Shown here: one piece after another, positions 24,501-34,115 of the stretch
How positions within the stretch are numbered: position 1 is the first letter of the stretch
How the letters are laid out: each line of letters begins with the position of its first letter
Source of the DNA: Antedon mediterranea
Taxonomy: Eukaryota > Echinodermata > Crinoidea > Comatulida > Antedonidae
Assembly (NCBI RefSeq): GCF_964355755.1
Contig: NC_092671.1
Location: 16,527,501-16,587,500 of the forward strand
Length of the DNA stretch: 60,000 bases
Direction of reading: 5' to 3'
Translations under genes and position numbers: made by a program
Notes under the pieces: model-generated
What the model was told of the DNA's origin: nothing
The model's input: the letters and a program-made list of their open reading frames with translations, nothing else
Database searches by the model: none

Positions 24501-27500
24501 CTTTGTGTCTCCTTTTCCCAGTATCTTCAAACCTATGAGCTGATAAGAAAATATTATAGTACACTTGGAATTAGTTTTGTATAATATTTCACATACTTTT
24601 ATTGCTTATAAACCACATTTCTATTTTGAGTATGGAAATAATATTAGTTTTTAAAGTACTAAAGTGAAGTATAGTGTCAACTAACCTACAAACTCCAAAT
24701 CATTCGAAAATAAGAATATACTAAAGTAGCCAAAATAATTTGAATAACTTTAATCTATTAATTATCAAAAATGAAAAGAATGATTTGTTTTGCAGATTTA
24801 TGTGTAAAATTATCACATACATATCTGCAAAAAACAATAATTGAAAATAGTCTTACTGGCCATATCTTCTAAATCTGCTTTGTTGAGCATAATTGCCTCA
24901 TCCATTTCAGTTGGAATTATTTCTGCTGTATCCATCCCCTTTAGATTCACCTGACTACCAATACATGTCCTCAATCCCATATCAGTGCGACGATGGTGGT
25001 GATGCCGATGACCCACACTAGTTTGTCAAAAAACAAAGAAATTTAACTGATAATTAGTCTATTTTTAGTAATTATGCATACGTTGTTTGTTCGATGTTTG
25101 GTAGAAGATATTGGTCAATTTATTAACTTAACAGCAGAATCTACATTTTACATATGGTACGGGACTGAAAGACGTGTGTAAAACATGGGATTCGTAAAAT
25201 CCAGGTTGACCTTAATCGACCCCCAAATACATATCTAAAAAGGCTGCCATGTTTGCCTACTTTACAGCATGCAGCTGTCACTAGCTAGGCCTAGAATACT
25301 AGAAAAGTATATGAAGGCTGGGCAATGTTTAAATAAAGTCTTATGCACTTATATGGTTTGTTGTTGTTAAATTGCATCTTTAATGGAAGAAAATAACATA
25401 TTACACAGTATTTATTTATTAAAATTACTAAAAACGATGACTTCATCGGTCATTTTATGTGTACGTAAAATGCAGGGAACATGCAGGATATGTAAAATGA
25501 TGGTTGTACTGTATAGGATAATTATTTTAACCCAAAGCAACAATTCTACATATTATTATGAAATCTTGCTGCATCACGTCGCTAACTAGAAGTACATGTC
25601 GTACCTATGCCGTGCTGCTTTATTGTGTTGAGTAACGTCCTCATCTTTACTATCATCATCTTCATCTGGAGAACCTATTGTAAACTACAAAAAACAATAA
25701 CAATCATCAAAAGATAAAATTTGAGAAAAACGAACAAACAAAGAGGATTTTGGAAATGTTTACATTTTGTTGTCAGTGAATATTAGAGATCACGCATGTA
25801 GAATAATTATTTTGTAAAAGGACAAGGCAACTTATATCTACAAGCTATTTCAAGCAATTTGTGTAGAAATGTGTTACTGTAGTGTGTTTGATGTGTCACT
25901 GGCTCAAGTCTTGCTCAAAACATATTATTAGAATGTGGAGGGTTAAGTGTCGGATTTTAGGCATTTCATAATATACAAATGAATGTTTATGAGTTTGATG
26001 GTACAAATAATTTTAAGAGGTGAAAGATGAAAGGTTATATTTGCACATGGTGACAACAGAGTGAGAATATGACCTTTCATCTTTCACCGAATGGGATTAT
26101 TTGTTTCACAGATAATTGATAGGAATTCACAGCACTCTCGCTGGAGCACGTGTAAAGCCACTGGAGCATGTGCAAAACCGCTAGAGCATGCAAAAAGCAT
26201 TGTTGTTATGCTGTTGTTAGGGGGTCTCACTGTCCAGGCTTAAGCTAGTAAAATTAGGAATATTTCGCACTAGGTGAAACCCATTGATAAGTAACTTTTT
26301 TCTTATCATGTGACACACAATCATCTAATCAAATGACATGAATTTATTTAGTTGTATTTTTTAGTGAAAAAAACAATAAAAATAGAATATCATAGTAAAA
26401 AAAAAACACTAAGGTTCGTACTTTCGGAACAGGTCTATCTGAATCTCCGTCAGTATCCTCATATGGAACTTCTTCAATCACAGATATTGATTTCTTTAGC
26501 TGTTGTGATGCTATACTTTTTTTGGAACCAGTGTATGGCAGGCCTTCTGCTCCAAGACTTTTTGAGGAAGCTTTCCTAAGTAGTGGACTTAAGGTGTGAT
26601 GTGTTTGATGGGATAACCTTCGATGTGCTATATTGGGAGACATGACAGTAACAATTTATTATCATATAATTTATCTATCATCATAAAAACTATTATCTTC
26701 ATACAAGAAAAGCCCCAAATCAGCTATACAGCATGTATACTCTGCTAGCCCTTTAATCAGAGGCCCATAATATGCCAGGTATTATTGCAAGCATCAAATA
26801 TTAGTATTACTATATCATATAATCATTTATGTAGAATTGTTATGACATATTTCCTGTATCATATTGTGGATAATATTCCATGTGATATTACTTCATTGCC
26901 AACTGGTCTGACTGATATAAGCAGCAAGAATGACCCTTTTAGATAGGCAAACATAAGTATATATCCAGCTCTATGGCCATCTTCAAATTGTTGAATTTTT
27001 GAGGATATACACTTTTAAAATTAATTCTTACAAGTGTAATCTTTTTCACCAAACTGGCCCCGTTGAGCCATTTCTGGTTGCATGGAATCTCCAAATTGAA
27101 ATGAAGCCTGGGTTGAGACCTCAGGGCTAGACATTGTCCGGAACATTTCAAGGTCAAGTTTTTCCAACGGTTCAAAGATCTTATTGATGTCTGCATCCAA
27201 TTCGGCATTGTGAGACTTTGCATCTTCGTCCTTTTGCACAGACTTTCCTTCTTCTTCTTTTGGATCATCTTTAATATCTGCCATTTCAATCTGGAAGAAG
27301 AACAATAAATAAATTTAGATGATGTATCTCTTCTCCATATTTGTCAAATTAACTGTGTTATATTACGTGTTATTATTTATTATTATATTATGTTATTATT
27401 ATTATATATTACGTTCGTTGCAAAATGAGATTCCAAACCGGCACTTGTGCAGTACCCAGTAATCATGAAAATAATAAACAATATTTAATAAAGTTTTTCA

Positions 27501-27939
27501 CAAGTTTTGCCGACAGTCTACAATTACTTGTTTTCGTGCTTAACTGGAAACTGGCAAAATTCGGTTTAATCCCTCTACTGACCGAGGACTGCTAGCTATG
27601 CAGAGCATATCATGACGGTATTTTAATGCGGTATGGCTGTATATCATATCATAGCTACAGTTCTAAGATCATTCTAACATTTAAAAAAATATTATTTTAA
27701 TATTTCAAAGGCCTACAACTTTGTAAAGCTCTGTCTACACTATCAAACTAGTTTGACAAAAAAAGGTTGATGTGCCTAAATATGGTAGTGATATTCCCAA
27801 ATATGGTAGTGATATGACATATATGGGCACATCACATTTTTTTGTCACATAAAGTTTGATAGTGTAGACAGAGCTTTTAAGGTTTGATACTCACTGAGAT
27901 ACTTGGGATATCTTTACTTGTTGAACTTTTATCATCCAT
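12580..27939 (-). CDS. SLC4A2: Anion exchanger, SLC4 family, AE2/AE3 type (complete, 21 exons)
   Basis: Plasma-membrane electroneutral chloride/bicarbonate exchanger. Exons: 27939-27895, 27290-27032, 26627-26422, 25684-25605, 25017-24857, 24539-24397, 23959-23779, 23445-23310, 21778-21658 (or alternative 22591-22486), 21485-21108, 20351-20159, 19800-19594, 18358-18210, 17543-17343, 16879-16601, 16001-15912, 15440-15265, 14854-14601, 14085-13916, 13386-13216, 12648-12580. All phases agree, giving 1222 residues (human AE2/AE3 are about 1230-1240). It has an acidic N-terminus, a His/Arg-rich tract (~200), HRFED (~252), a cytoplasmic domain ([10 protein letters not shown]) and a ~14-helix membrane domain from ~residue 660. 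An N-glycosylated loop lies at ~830-880. The glutamate equivalent to AE1 E681 (YMEALIT, ~997) and the arginine of TVRSVTH (~1046) are kept. The tail [10 protein letters not shown] matches AE tails (DEYxExxMPV), not NBC. A 3' splice site at 27956 implies upstream 5' UTR exon(s). It may be the single invertebrate co-orthologue of AE1-3, so the symbol is approximate. Confidence 0.95.
12828..12955 (+). mobile_element. Family-1 MITE, copy 1 (right end truncated)
   Basis: Left TIR AGCTCTGTCTACA after TAA; internal ATATGACATCATGTCC and ATATAGGCACATCACAT blocks; the right end stops at GTTTGATAGTG, losing the last ~15 bp. It lies in the last intron of the anion exchanger. Confidence 0.8.
13611..13643. 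repeat. Short hairpin AAAGATCTGTG...CACAGATCTTT
   Basis: A perfect 11-bp inverted repeat with an 11-nt loop in an SLC4 intron; weaker pairing continues outward. Possibly a tiny MITE remnant. Confidence 0.55.
14205..14570 (+). mobile_element. tRNA-derived SINE S1 (copy 1), split by a MITE
   Basis: The order of blocks equals the copy at 43834-44125: ATGTGGTGCAGTGTGT (A-box region), GTTTGAATC (B-box region), CATTGCTTGTATCC, then GGTGTACAAATGGGTACC, GCATTGGGAGTATGTTTCC, GACTGGGGTA, CTATATAAGAACG and an (ATT)n tail. Between CTTGTATCC/TTTACTTA and GCCTGTCTCC lies a family-1 MITE (14270-14374). The MITE therefore landed after the SINE. Confidence 0.75.
14270..14374 (+). mobile_element. Family-1 MITE, copy 2, inside SINE S1
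   Basis: Only the right half is clear: AAATCACATTTTTTGG, ACATAAAGTTTGATAGTG, TAGACAGAGCT. The left part is degraded to TTTGACAAATATGCCC. Confidence 0.7.
16142..16315. mobile_element. 174-bp MITE flanked by TTAA
   Basis: The ends AGGACAACTTGACCGAGG and CCTCGGTCAAATTGTCCT are inverted; similarity runs about 45 bp inward through ACCATATTTT and TTAAGGAT. TTAA is present on both sides (16138-16141, 16316-16319), as for piggyBac-type insertions. The core contains CTGTGACGTCACAG (around 16215), a full CRE palindrome, and GCGAAATTTTGCGA on the complementary reading. It sits in the SLC4 intron between exons 15 and 16. Confidence 0.8.
16915..17165 (+). mobile_element. Family H dispersed element, partial copy
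   Basis: TTTTGATTTAGCTTTTTGC occurs at the start, then AAGCTCTGCAAATTG, TTCTGGCTGTTTTACTTTATC and a second AGCTTTTTGCTTATTTTA. These match family H at 7105-7275. The CTGATGA head is missing or rearranged. Confidence 0.55.
17576..17713 (+). mobile_element. Family-1 MITE, copy 3
   Basis: AGCTCTATCTACACT at the left and AGTGTAGACAGAGCT at the right are inverted; TAA follows, TAAA precedes. Internal GATGTGCCCAAATATGG and CCATATATGGGCAAATCAC blocks are as in the other copies. In the SLC4 intron between exons 13 and 14. Confidence 0.85.
17870..18085 (+). mobile_element. LINE-type 3' end remnant with (GATT)n tail
   Basis: A T-rich run, a short stem-loop-like block (AAGGATTTCGACTTAAAAGCTTTGC), then TTTATGGAATAAATTGATT ending in GATTGATTGATT. 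This arrangement, with AATAAA and a short tandem tail, is typical of non-LTR retrotransposon 3' ends. No coding part is left. Similar tails occur at 50260-50635 and 52800-52965. Confidence 0.4.
18771..19368 (-). mobile_element. Family-1 MITE, copy 4, split by a nested element
   Basis: The outer ends AGCTCTGTCTAC and GTTTAGACAGAGCT are flanked by TTA on both sides (18768-18770, 19369-19371). Its arms are 18771-18827 and 19289-19368. Block order shows it is inverted relative to the other copies. It is interrupted by 18828-19281. Confidence 0.85.
18828..19281. mobile_element. 454-bp palindromic element nested in a MITE, 7-bp target duplication
   Basis: Left end CAAAGATTGTATAGCGCCG, right end CGGCGCTATACAATCTTTG; the inverted similarity extends about 44 bp to CAGTTACC. 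GTCATAT is duplicated at 18821-18827 and 19282-19288 (an eighth base differs). A second inverted pair, AATCCATGGACGCCATTC and GGAATGGCGTCCATGGATT, lies further inside. The left TIR contains GCGCCGCTACGCGGCGC, itself a perfect hairpin. No transposase. A 7-8 bp duplication is hAT-like, but the ends are not typical hAT. Confidence 0.88.
20028..20098 (+). repeat. Dispersed repeat fragment (TGTGACCCACAATCG block)
   Basis: AGTGCGTACTATTGCACGCC, ATGTGACCCACAATCGTCC and AATCAAATGACAGGAATTTA are nearly identical to 34040-34112 and weaker at 26300-26355. It is the distal part of the hairpin element described at 33809-34115. Confidence 0.75.
20507..20872 (+). mobile_element. tRNA-derived SINE S2, copy 1
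   Basis: The head folds like a class II (Ser/Leu) tRNA: GAGCGAGTC pairs with GACTCGCTC (9 bp). A box TGGCCGAGCGGTTAAGGC and B box GGGTTCGAGGC are intact. The body follows with GTTCTGGTGGTGGAAC, AAACCGTAGGTCC and CTTTAAAGAACCCAGTTC, then an (AAAT)n tail to 20872. The body matches 58590-58785 on the minus strand. It lies in the SLC4 intron between exons 10 and 11. Confidence 0.85.
21658..21778 (-). CDS. Exon 9b of the anion exchanger (default copy)
   Basis: The acceptor ATAACAG and a strong donor GCC|GTAAGT make this the likely constitutive copy. It encodes 40 codons from [11 protein letters not shown] to TEANNHA, a low-conservation linker in the cytoplasmic domain. It shares spacing and residues (KN-[LI]-S-S, PVD, EAN, H) with exon 9a, showing that the pair arose by tandem exon duplication. 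Confidence 0.85.
22323..22480 (+). mobile_element. Family-1 MITE, copy 5, abutting alternative exon 9a
   Basis: AGCTCTGTCTACACTATC at the left and GATAGTGTAGACAGAGCT at the right, TAA duplicated on both sides (22320-22322, 22481-22483). 158 bp. The exon-9a candidate donor GT (22485-22484) is immediately next to the target duplication, so the insertion replaced donor positions from +6 on. Confidence 0.92.
22486..22591 (-). CDS. Alternative exon 9a of the anion exchanger (duplicated exon)
   Basis: A second copy of the exon after the ALLLKHK junction. TTTAG at 22592-22596 gives an acceptor with one leading base, so it is read [19 protein letters not shown]...; exon 9b reads [19 protein letters not shown].... 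The donor is either CAT|GTTTAA (end 22486, 35 codons, ends EANFRH, like EANNHA of 9b) or CCA|GTAGAC (end 22525). Both choices end in phase 0, as exon 9b does. Because both copies add 3n+1 bases, including both breaks the frame, so they must be mutually exclusive (or one is dead). Both donors are weak, and a MITE ends four bases past the first. The function of the segment (linker before the KxIPKDAEA strand) is unknown. Confidence 0.65.
22876..22990. mobile_element. Small hAT-like MITE (GGGCC...GGTCCC)
   Basis: GGGCCTGTTCAAGCTTATTTA and TAAATAAGTCTGAACGGTCCC are imperfect inverted ends; 115 bp. GGGCCTGTTCA ends are a common pattern in small invertebrate DNA elements. No clear target duplication. 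Confidence 0.5.
23490..23690 (-). mobile_element. Degenerate tRNA-derived SINE
   Basis: On the minus strand: TGGTGGTTAACATGC (A-box region), AAGGGTTCAATCC (B box), then a body and a tail of AATAAATAAATAC. Diverged from S1 and S2. Confidence 0.5.
24015..24154 (+). mobile_element. Family-1 MITE, copy 6
   Basis: The left TIR is degraded (TTCACTATCAAACTAG); the right reads GATAGTGCAGATAGAGCT. TTA lies on both sides (24012-24014, 24155-24157). Internal blocks are as in the other copies. Confidence 0.8.
25970..26355 (+). mobile_element. Diverged copy of the 33.8-kb hairpin element
   Basis: AAATGAATGTTTATGAGTT, GGTACAAATAATTTTAAGAGG and GAAAGATGAAAGGTTATAT, then the inverted arm GACCTTTCATCTTTCACC and the distal block ATCAAATGACATGAATTTAT. 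Same order as 33809-34115 but more mutated. It includes a 21-bp tandem (CTGGAGCACGTGTAAAGCCA, three diverged copies, 26150-26205). Confidence 0.65.
27727..27875 (+). mobile_element. Family-1 MITE, copy 7
   Basis: AGCTCTGTCTACACTATC and GATAGTGTAGACAGAGCT ends, TAA before and TTTAA after. It lies about 20 bp from the donor of the first SLC4 coding exon (27895). Confidence 0.88.
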
Positions 27940-27955
27940 AACCACAGTTTGATAT

Positions 27956-30889
27956 CTGCAAAATTAAAAGTTAAAAAAACCTTCAAATTTTATAATCAAA
28001 TTCATGAATTAGTTTTATAAATAATAATTTGTAGATATTATTTTTACTACTACAGTATATTACATTAAAAATAATAAGGTAAAAAATACTGTAATATAGT
28101 ATTATTATCACTGTTTCATTTTATAATTTAATTCAGTAAGTTCATTTAATTATTGGCTTCCAGAAATATTACTTTAATTGAAAATATGTCTACATTTATT
28201 TTTGCATTAAAAAAAGAAATAATTCATTTTGCATCTAATTTTTGTATTTAATATAATGTACTTCAGGTTGCTGTGTTGATAAATGCCCTAGACCTAGGTG
28301 TCTAGGGAAGAAGAAGTATAAAAAACATTTTTAAGCCAGAAATAATTACCAGTATTTCAGATTAAGTAACAATATAAAAATCATAGTTATAAAAATAATA
28401 ATTAATGTATCTTCAAAGTAAAGTTTATTAATACTGTACCTTGATCTTTATAAAACAGAAATACCACATTAACCAATTTTCTTTCTGCGCTAGTTATTCC
28501 CGTACTGTCCTGGTAAAGAATGAACAAAATGAGGCGTAATTGAAAACTATATTGTAACAAATACTACAATGCATGTCTGTTAAGTTCACCGGCAGATTAA
28601 AAGCCAAAGTAAAACCATAAATATAAAACAATAGAGTTTTGTTTTTAGGTTGTTCCTGGTCTATCCTAGGGCCCAACCAGAAGGAAACAACCAGGAAAAC
28701 ACTAGGAAATGATAGATATCAAATATGCTTTACACACTCATCATCATCATCAATAAGGTTGTGAGTCATACTAAATTATTGTTTCTTACAGTTTCTATTA
28801 GCTATTAATAATTAACTTGCTTTATAATATTGGAGAACTTCATTCAATTTACCATTGATATTTTCTTTAGTAATGACAAGCTGTGGATATCAGTGGCTGG
28901 ATCTCAATGGAGATACAAAATAAACTAAGCACTGACAAATGACAATGCTGTGAATATCATTGGCTGGATCTCAATGAAAATACAAAATAAAATAAGCACT
29001 GAAAAATGACAATGCTCTGGATATCAGTGGCTGAATCTCAATGAAAATACAAAATAAAATAAGCAAAAAGCTAAATAGAAATGATATAAAATAAAACAGC
29101 CAGAAAAATTAACAGAGCTTTCGGGCAACACTAGCCCTTCATCAGTGCAAATTTGTATTCTTAAGAAATGTATGTAGTATTAAGATTAGGTGTGCTTTAT
29201 TTGTTGTTGTCTTGTTGCTTCATGTAGAGTGTGAATAAAATAAAAATAATACTGTACAGTACAGTATATAAATAAAGCAGCCACTGTGCAACAATCACTA
29301 TCAATTTCTGCTGAATTGTTTTAAAGAAACAAGATGTACCGTATTAGTAATTTTTTATACATAACAAAGATCATGTTGCAGCATATTTTTATGCGATACA
29401 GATTACATATTTTTTATTGGTGATCATTTGTGGTTGGTTGTGTGATGATGTCATTATGTTTAAAAGTAAGGTCAACTTGAGACCACAATTTTGTTGGAGC
29501 TAAAAATTGCTCCACGGAAACTGGTTTTGGCGATCGAGATCGTAATCAAACAAGTTTTTTATCAATCTGGACAAATAATTTTTTTTTTTCAGAAACAGTA
29601 ACTTAGAGGTTAAATAAAAACATTTCATTCACAATCACTACAGACAGTGTATACACATTCATTTAAATTGAGGCTACCCATTTATTTACTGTGCTACTGT
29701 GAAATAGAGAAATTGTACAGTAAACATTAGTGAAAAGGTTCATATGGATCTCTGTATAATAAATAATACAATGTTACTAATTTATTATAAACAATAAATT
29801 ATTAGATACTGTACAATAGATTAAGATTGACCTACTGTACAGTGTTTTATGTTCAGTCTGCTAAAATACTCACAAATTAACAATTTCTCTATCACTATGT
29901 ACAATTAACATTAACATCATCAATTAACATTGGCGCCATTAGCATTTACTGTTGGAATTGAGCCATATTAATTTTAAAAACATTAACAATATGTTATGAA
30001 TTTCCCTAAAAACAAAATACATTTCATGTGAGTAACATGTGACACTACTGCTCATTCAGTTAATTATTAATCAGAAATATATATAGTTTTATATTGTATA
30101 TTTGAACTGATATCTGTTAAGTCTGTTGACATTGACACTATTAGGTTGAACAAATTAGTACAAGCAATAACAATATTCACCAAATATTCTCAAACCATAA
30201 TCACTGGTCTTCTATCTGAGTTCCCTGTGCCCACTAAGGCATATTTTATTACAATACTTGTTGAATATACATCAACTTTTATGTTACACTGCCAGCAAAA
30301 TGTTGAAATCATTATAATGTGTATGACAAAAACATATGGTGAGCAGAGCCATACATGCCAAAATTAAAGTTTGGTGTTTTTTAGGTCGAAAGTGCCCTCT
30401 ATCTATTATCGAGACCAGGTGAGGTAAGGAATGCAGTGTGTGGAGTGACGTCACATGGTGGCTGTGTGAGGGGTATCCCTTTTCCATTCAGAAAAAAAAA
30501 TCAGATAATCGTACAATAGTTTAAATATCATAAATTTACTTGTGTGTATTTAAGTTTTTTTATTAATGCAGAAAACAACACACATAATATATCAAAATTC
30601 AGTTACCTTTGTAATGCGGGAGAAAATGTGGAAAACAAGGAGCATGATGTTAGGCCGGAAGACAAGTCTAAAATACGGGAGTCTATCAGCTAATACAGGA
30701 GTGTTGGCATGTATGGCACAGGGAAAAGTTTTGTTTTCACTATTATTAGGCCTAGGCTGTGAAACTCCTTGTAAACGCATACAGGGTAATGCGCAAAACC
30801 TTCCAAATCGCGCACAATGAATCTTTTGAAAACTAACAATTAAACTTAAAGATATAAATGACCTACACCAACATTCTTTAAAAACATAA
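27956..30889. other. SLC4 upstream region or 5' UTR intron
   Basis: The 3' splice site at 27956 (TTTTGCAG) means at least one noncoding exon lies upstream, but I cannot place it. Contents are a family H element (28870-29150), AT-rich sequence and a TGACGTCA (CRE-type) site near 30449 in a slightly GC-richer patch (30370-30480). No other coding exon supported. Confidence 0.4.
28870..29150 (-). mobile_element. Family H dispersed element with hammerhead-like core, copy 2
   Basis: On the minus strand: GCACTGATGAAGGGCTAG, TGTTGCCCGAAAGCTCTG, then CTGGCTGTTTTATTTTA, then three tandem copies of a ~70-bp block (TTGTATTTTCATTGAGATCC, ACTGATATCCACAGCATTG). The core CTGATGA (29145-29139), GGGC/GCCC and GAAA are identical to copy 1 at 7130-7156 although the rest has diverged. 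The tandem block is single in copies 1 and 4. Confidence 0.65.
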
Positions 30890-32912
30890 TGCACTTGTTA
30901 ATTGTATGACTATGAGCCACTATAGCGTGTGTCGAAAGCGAAGACCTCGAAAGCGAAGATCGAAGACCGAAGACCTCGAAAGCGAAGACCCCACGAAATG
31001 GTAGTGTGCACAAAATACGACCAAAATCATACAAAATCGTGATTCTTAAAAAAGATTTCAATTTTATTCAGTTTCAAAATGTTTTCTAATGTCTTCATAA
31101 TAGACAAAAAATATATCAGTGTCACAATATTCAGTGTGGTTGGTGAAGCGACAGTACTATGTAAAGAAAAAATTAAAAAGGAAAATAAATATTTCATTAA
31201 CCAACGTATGAACCACTAAACAAAAAAATCCTGCCGCAACATATCGTTGACGTGCGCAACATAAGAAAATACTCTTCTATCTATTTTGCATCCCCCCTTA
31301 CGATCGAGAATCTGTTGAAAATCGTGAGACTGTTGAATAGTCGTCTCATCCACAAGCCTGTGAGATAGAAGGTTGGGGTTAGAGTGGTTAAGCCCGATAA
31401 CAATTCACCATCACTTATAATAAAGATTTATAGAGAGTATCTTTTTTTGTACTCACCACGGGAAATGCTTGAAAACAAAAGTCAGTTTCGTTTTTTTTAC
31501 TTTGATGATGAGGACAATTGTGGTTGGCGGAACTGGAACTTCATTAAACATGTCTTTTGACAGTGTCAGTAAACCTAATACCAATATGAATAAACACCCG
31601 TTTTAATCTTGAAAAATAAATTAAACATGAGCACACTATCGTCACTAATCACATTGCAACTGTAACAAAATCGGCAACTTGTAATTTTGGAGCGAATATT
31701 TTTAATTTTTCGAATGGCTTTTGTCTTTGTGATCGCTTTTGTGAAAAAGTGATTTGTGAAATCATAATTTGAATATATTCTGTCAAATTTGGCCCGGGAA
31801 ATATTTTTAGAGCTGGAATTAGTTTCCAGATCAACGCAAAGTGGGGCTTAAGAACAAACTTGTGTGTCATCACAAGTGGGAACCGACGTGTCCAACACCG
31901 TTTCTGCCTTACGTTCATCATAATGATTTTTCGATCGTAAGAGGGGATGCAAAATAGATAGAATAATTTCTTATGTTGCGCGCATCAATATGATACGTTG
32001 CGGAAGGATGTTTTTGTTAGTGGTTCATACGTTGGTTAATGAAATATTTATTTTACTTTTTACATTTTTCTTCTTTATATAGTACTGTCATTTCACCAAC
32101 CACACTAACCGATACTGATAATAGTATTTGTCCATTATGATTGAATACATTAGAAAAGCATTTTTAAACTGGCGAATAATTAAATCAGCAATACTGTATA
32201 GGCTACAATGGGGAAAATGTCAAAGTTTAAAATACTATACAGTAACTAAGGGAAAATAAATATCTTATTGTATTTATTCATACATTTAGACAATAGGCAA
32301 TTATTATAGATAATAAATATACATCAACATAATAATATTAAATGCTTAAAAAAAGGATCTCTAAGTTGTATTCACGCATATAACATTTTTAAAAAGAAGT
32401 GTAAAATCTATGATACGGACACTTTTTATAGGCCTATAGGCTCTACAATTAGCCTAAATAGGCCTATCGCCATCCTTTTCTCTTACAATTTACTTACTGT
32501 AGTTTATTTCTATACTTTTCTATACAGTTGGCTATGGGTTTTTTTTTTGTAGGCGACGTGTGCTACAAGTTATCGGAACAAATGACATTTAATATTGAAT
32601 TCAATGCTCTGTGCGATGTCCTTCTTGTGCGTCTGTTGCCTTGCAAATAGCGCGATGTGTTTGTTCGTAAATCCATATCACATAATAACTCCATTGGCGA
32701 GCTTGTTCATAGATAAAGTCATGTTTTTTGATAACAAAACGATTAAAATTGAAATATTTTATAGAATCTGTAAATTCAAGGTGTTATCATCGATTTTGTG
32801 TGATTTTGGTCGGATTTTGTGTACACTACCATTTCGTAGGTTCTTCGTTTTTGATGACGCACCTCTGCCAAGGGTCATATAGGCCTAGTGGGTCATACAA
32901 TTGACAACTGCA
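30890..32912. mobile_element. 2.0-kb long-inverted-repeat element, relative of the 3.06-kb MITE
   Basis: Ends TGCACTTGTTAATTGTATG and GTGGGTCATACAATTGAC...TGCA match the MITE at 3059-3366. Outer arms (about 30950-31060 and 32780-32880) share ACGAAATGGTAGTG and ACCAAAATCA. Inner arms (31128-31325 and 31930-32105) share AACCAACGTATGAACCACT and CTATCTATTTTGCATCC. A ~600-bp insertion-like stretch (32110-32720) has no counterpart on the left. A minus-strand ORF of 90 codons (31921-31649) starts NVRQKRCWTRRF, faintly like the basic N-terminus of Harbinger transposases, but this is not convincing. A CGAAAGCGAAGAC micro-repeat lies at 30930-30985. Confidence 0.75.
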
Positions 32913-32939
32913 TTAATTAAACAAGTTTAGGTCTCTAGG

Positions 32940-33330
32940 TCTCTTCTGTACTGGCCTAGGCCTACCCCCTTATTGAAATTGTTCTAGGCTAGGCCTAGCC
33001 TAGTAGCCTGGGACTCGGAGCCCTGCCCAGTCCCTCAGCATACTCTAGGCTATATAAAAAAGAGCCTAACTCTTACTCTAGGCCTAGCTATCTAGGCCTA
33101 CTAGTTACTACCATGCCATGCCATCCATCATGGATGGAACATGGTGGCTGACTACAGTAGCTTACCTAGCCTAGGTAGGCCTAGTTAGAGAGGGCCTAGC
33201 CTAGGCTAGCTAGCCTCTACCTAGCTAGGCCTAACTAGTACTAGGCCTAGTAGGCCTAGAAGGCCTAGGCCTAGGCCTAGCTAGATAGATGGGCTAGGCC
33301 TGCCTAGAGGCCTAGGCTAGACTAGCCTAC
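32940..33330. repeat. AGGCCTA/CTAG low-complexity cluster
   Basis: About 390 bp dominated by ctaggcctag, tagcctagg and related words, for example GGCCTAGGCCTAGGCC near 33260. Same texture as 3676-3800. No coding signal. Confidence 0.8.
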
Positions 33331-33808
33331 TCACCTCCTTAATTAATAATATGAATTTCGGTAGCCTATGATGATGTAATTTACATTATGCTGCAAAACC
33401 TAACTTTGATACGTTAGGCTATCCAATATTCGGCCGATAATGACTTGTTTTATTTCCTGTTGGCTTGGTGGCCTCCTCTCTCTTCCCTGCTGAGTAAGAA
33501 TCCTAGCTGGCTCTCTGCACGTACTTAGTTGTTTGTTGATACACAAGCTTAAAAATGTGGTCATAGACCTTTGACCTTTTTACTTTGAACCAATGAAAAT
33601 CCTTCATCATATCTGAATCTGGATAATTTAATAAAAAGTCAAGTGTACATCCTTATAAACATAATGTAATGATTAGTTTACTCATGGAGGATGGTCTACT
33701 TTATTTTCTTCACGTTGTTATGGTTCACCACATAACTATCAAGAACAATATAATTATCTCAATTATGATTATGGTGTATGTATATAAAGTGTGCTACTGT
33801 ATACAAAT
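33331..33808. other. No gene signal
   Basis: AT-rich sequence after the AGGCCTA cluster. It could contain the SLC4 promoter (about 5.5 kb upstream of the first coding exon), but nothing specific shows this. Confidence 0.3.
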
Positions 33809-34115
33809 AATGAATATTTATGAGTGCAATGGTACAAATAATGGCACGAGGTGAATGATGAAAGGTTATATCAACGAGGCAAAGCCGAGTTGATATAACC
33901 TTTCATCATTCACCAAGTGCCATTATTTGTACCATTACACGAATACAAAACATTCATTATTTGTTTTATATAACATCTAGACGTTTTTTTTTTCGTACAC
34001 AAAAATGTTTCAAAAAGTACTATTTAACGATCGTTGAATAGTGCGTACTATTGCACGCCATGTGACCCACATTCGTCCAATCAAATGACAGGAATTTATA
34101 TAGGTGTTATATAAT
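33809..34115 (+). mobile_element. Hairpin element with near-perfect ~70-bp arms plus distal block
   Basis: 33809-33962 is an inverted repeat: ATGGTACAAATAATGGCAC, GGTGAATGATGAAAGGTTAT, centre AACGAGGCAAAGCCGAGTT, then the reversed arm. It continues to the distal block AGTGCGTACTATTGCACG...CAAATGACAGGAATTTA, also at 20028-20098. Transcribed, it would give a pre-miRNA-sized stem, but it is a repeat family and I call it a MITE. Confidence 0.75.

Noticed and set aside
12580-27939. Initial reading of the SLC4 gene as a sodium-bicarbonate cotransporter (NBC)
   Set aside because: The HRFED segment, [12 protein letters not shown] junction and the tail [10 protein letters not shown] are AE-type; the NBC-type long lysine-rich C-terminus is absent.
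31649-31921. 90-codon ORF as a Harbinger transposase N-terminus
   Set aside because: Only a vague basic motif; no DDE residues or nuclease motifs.
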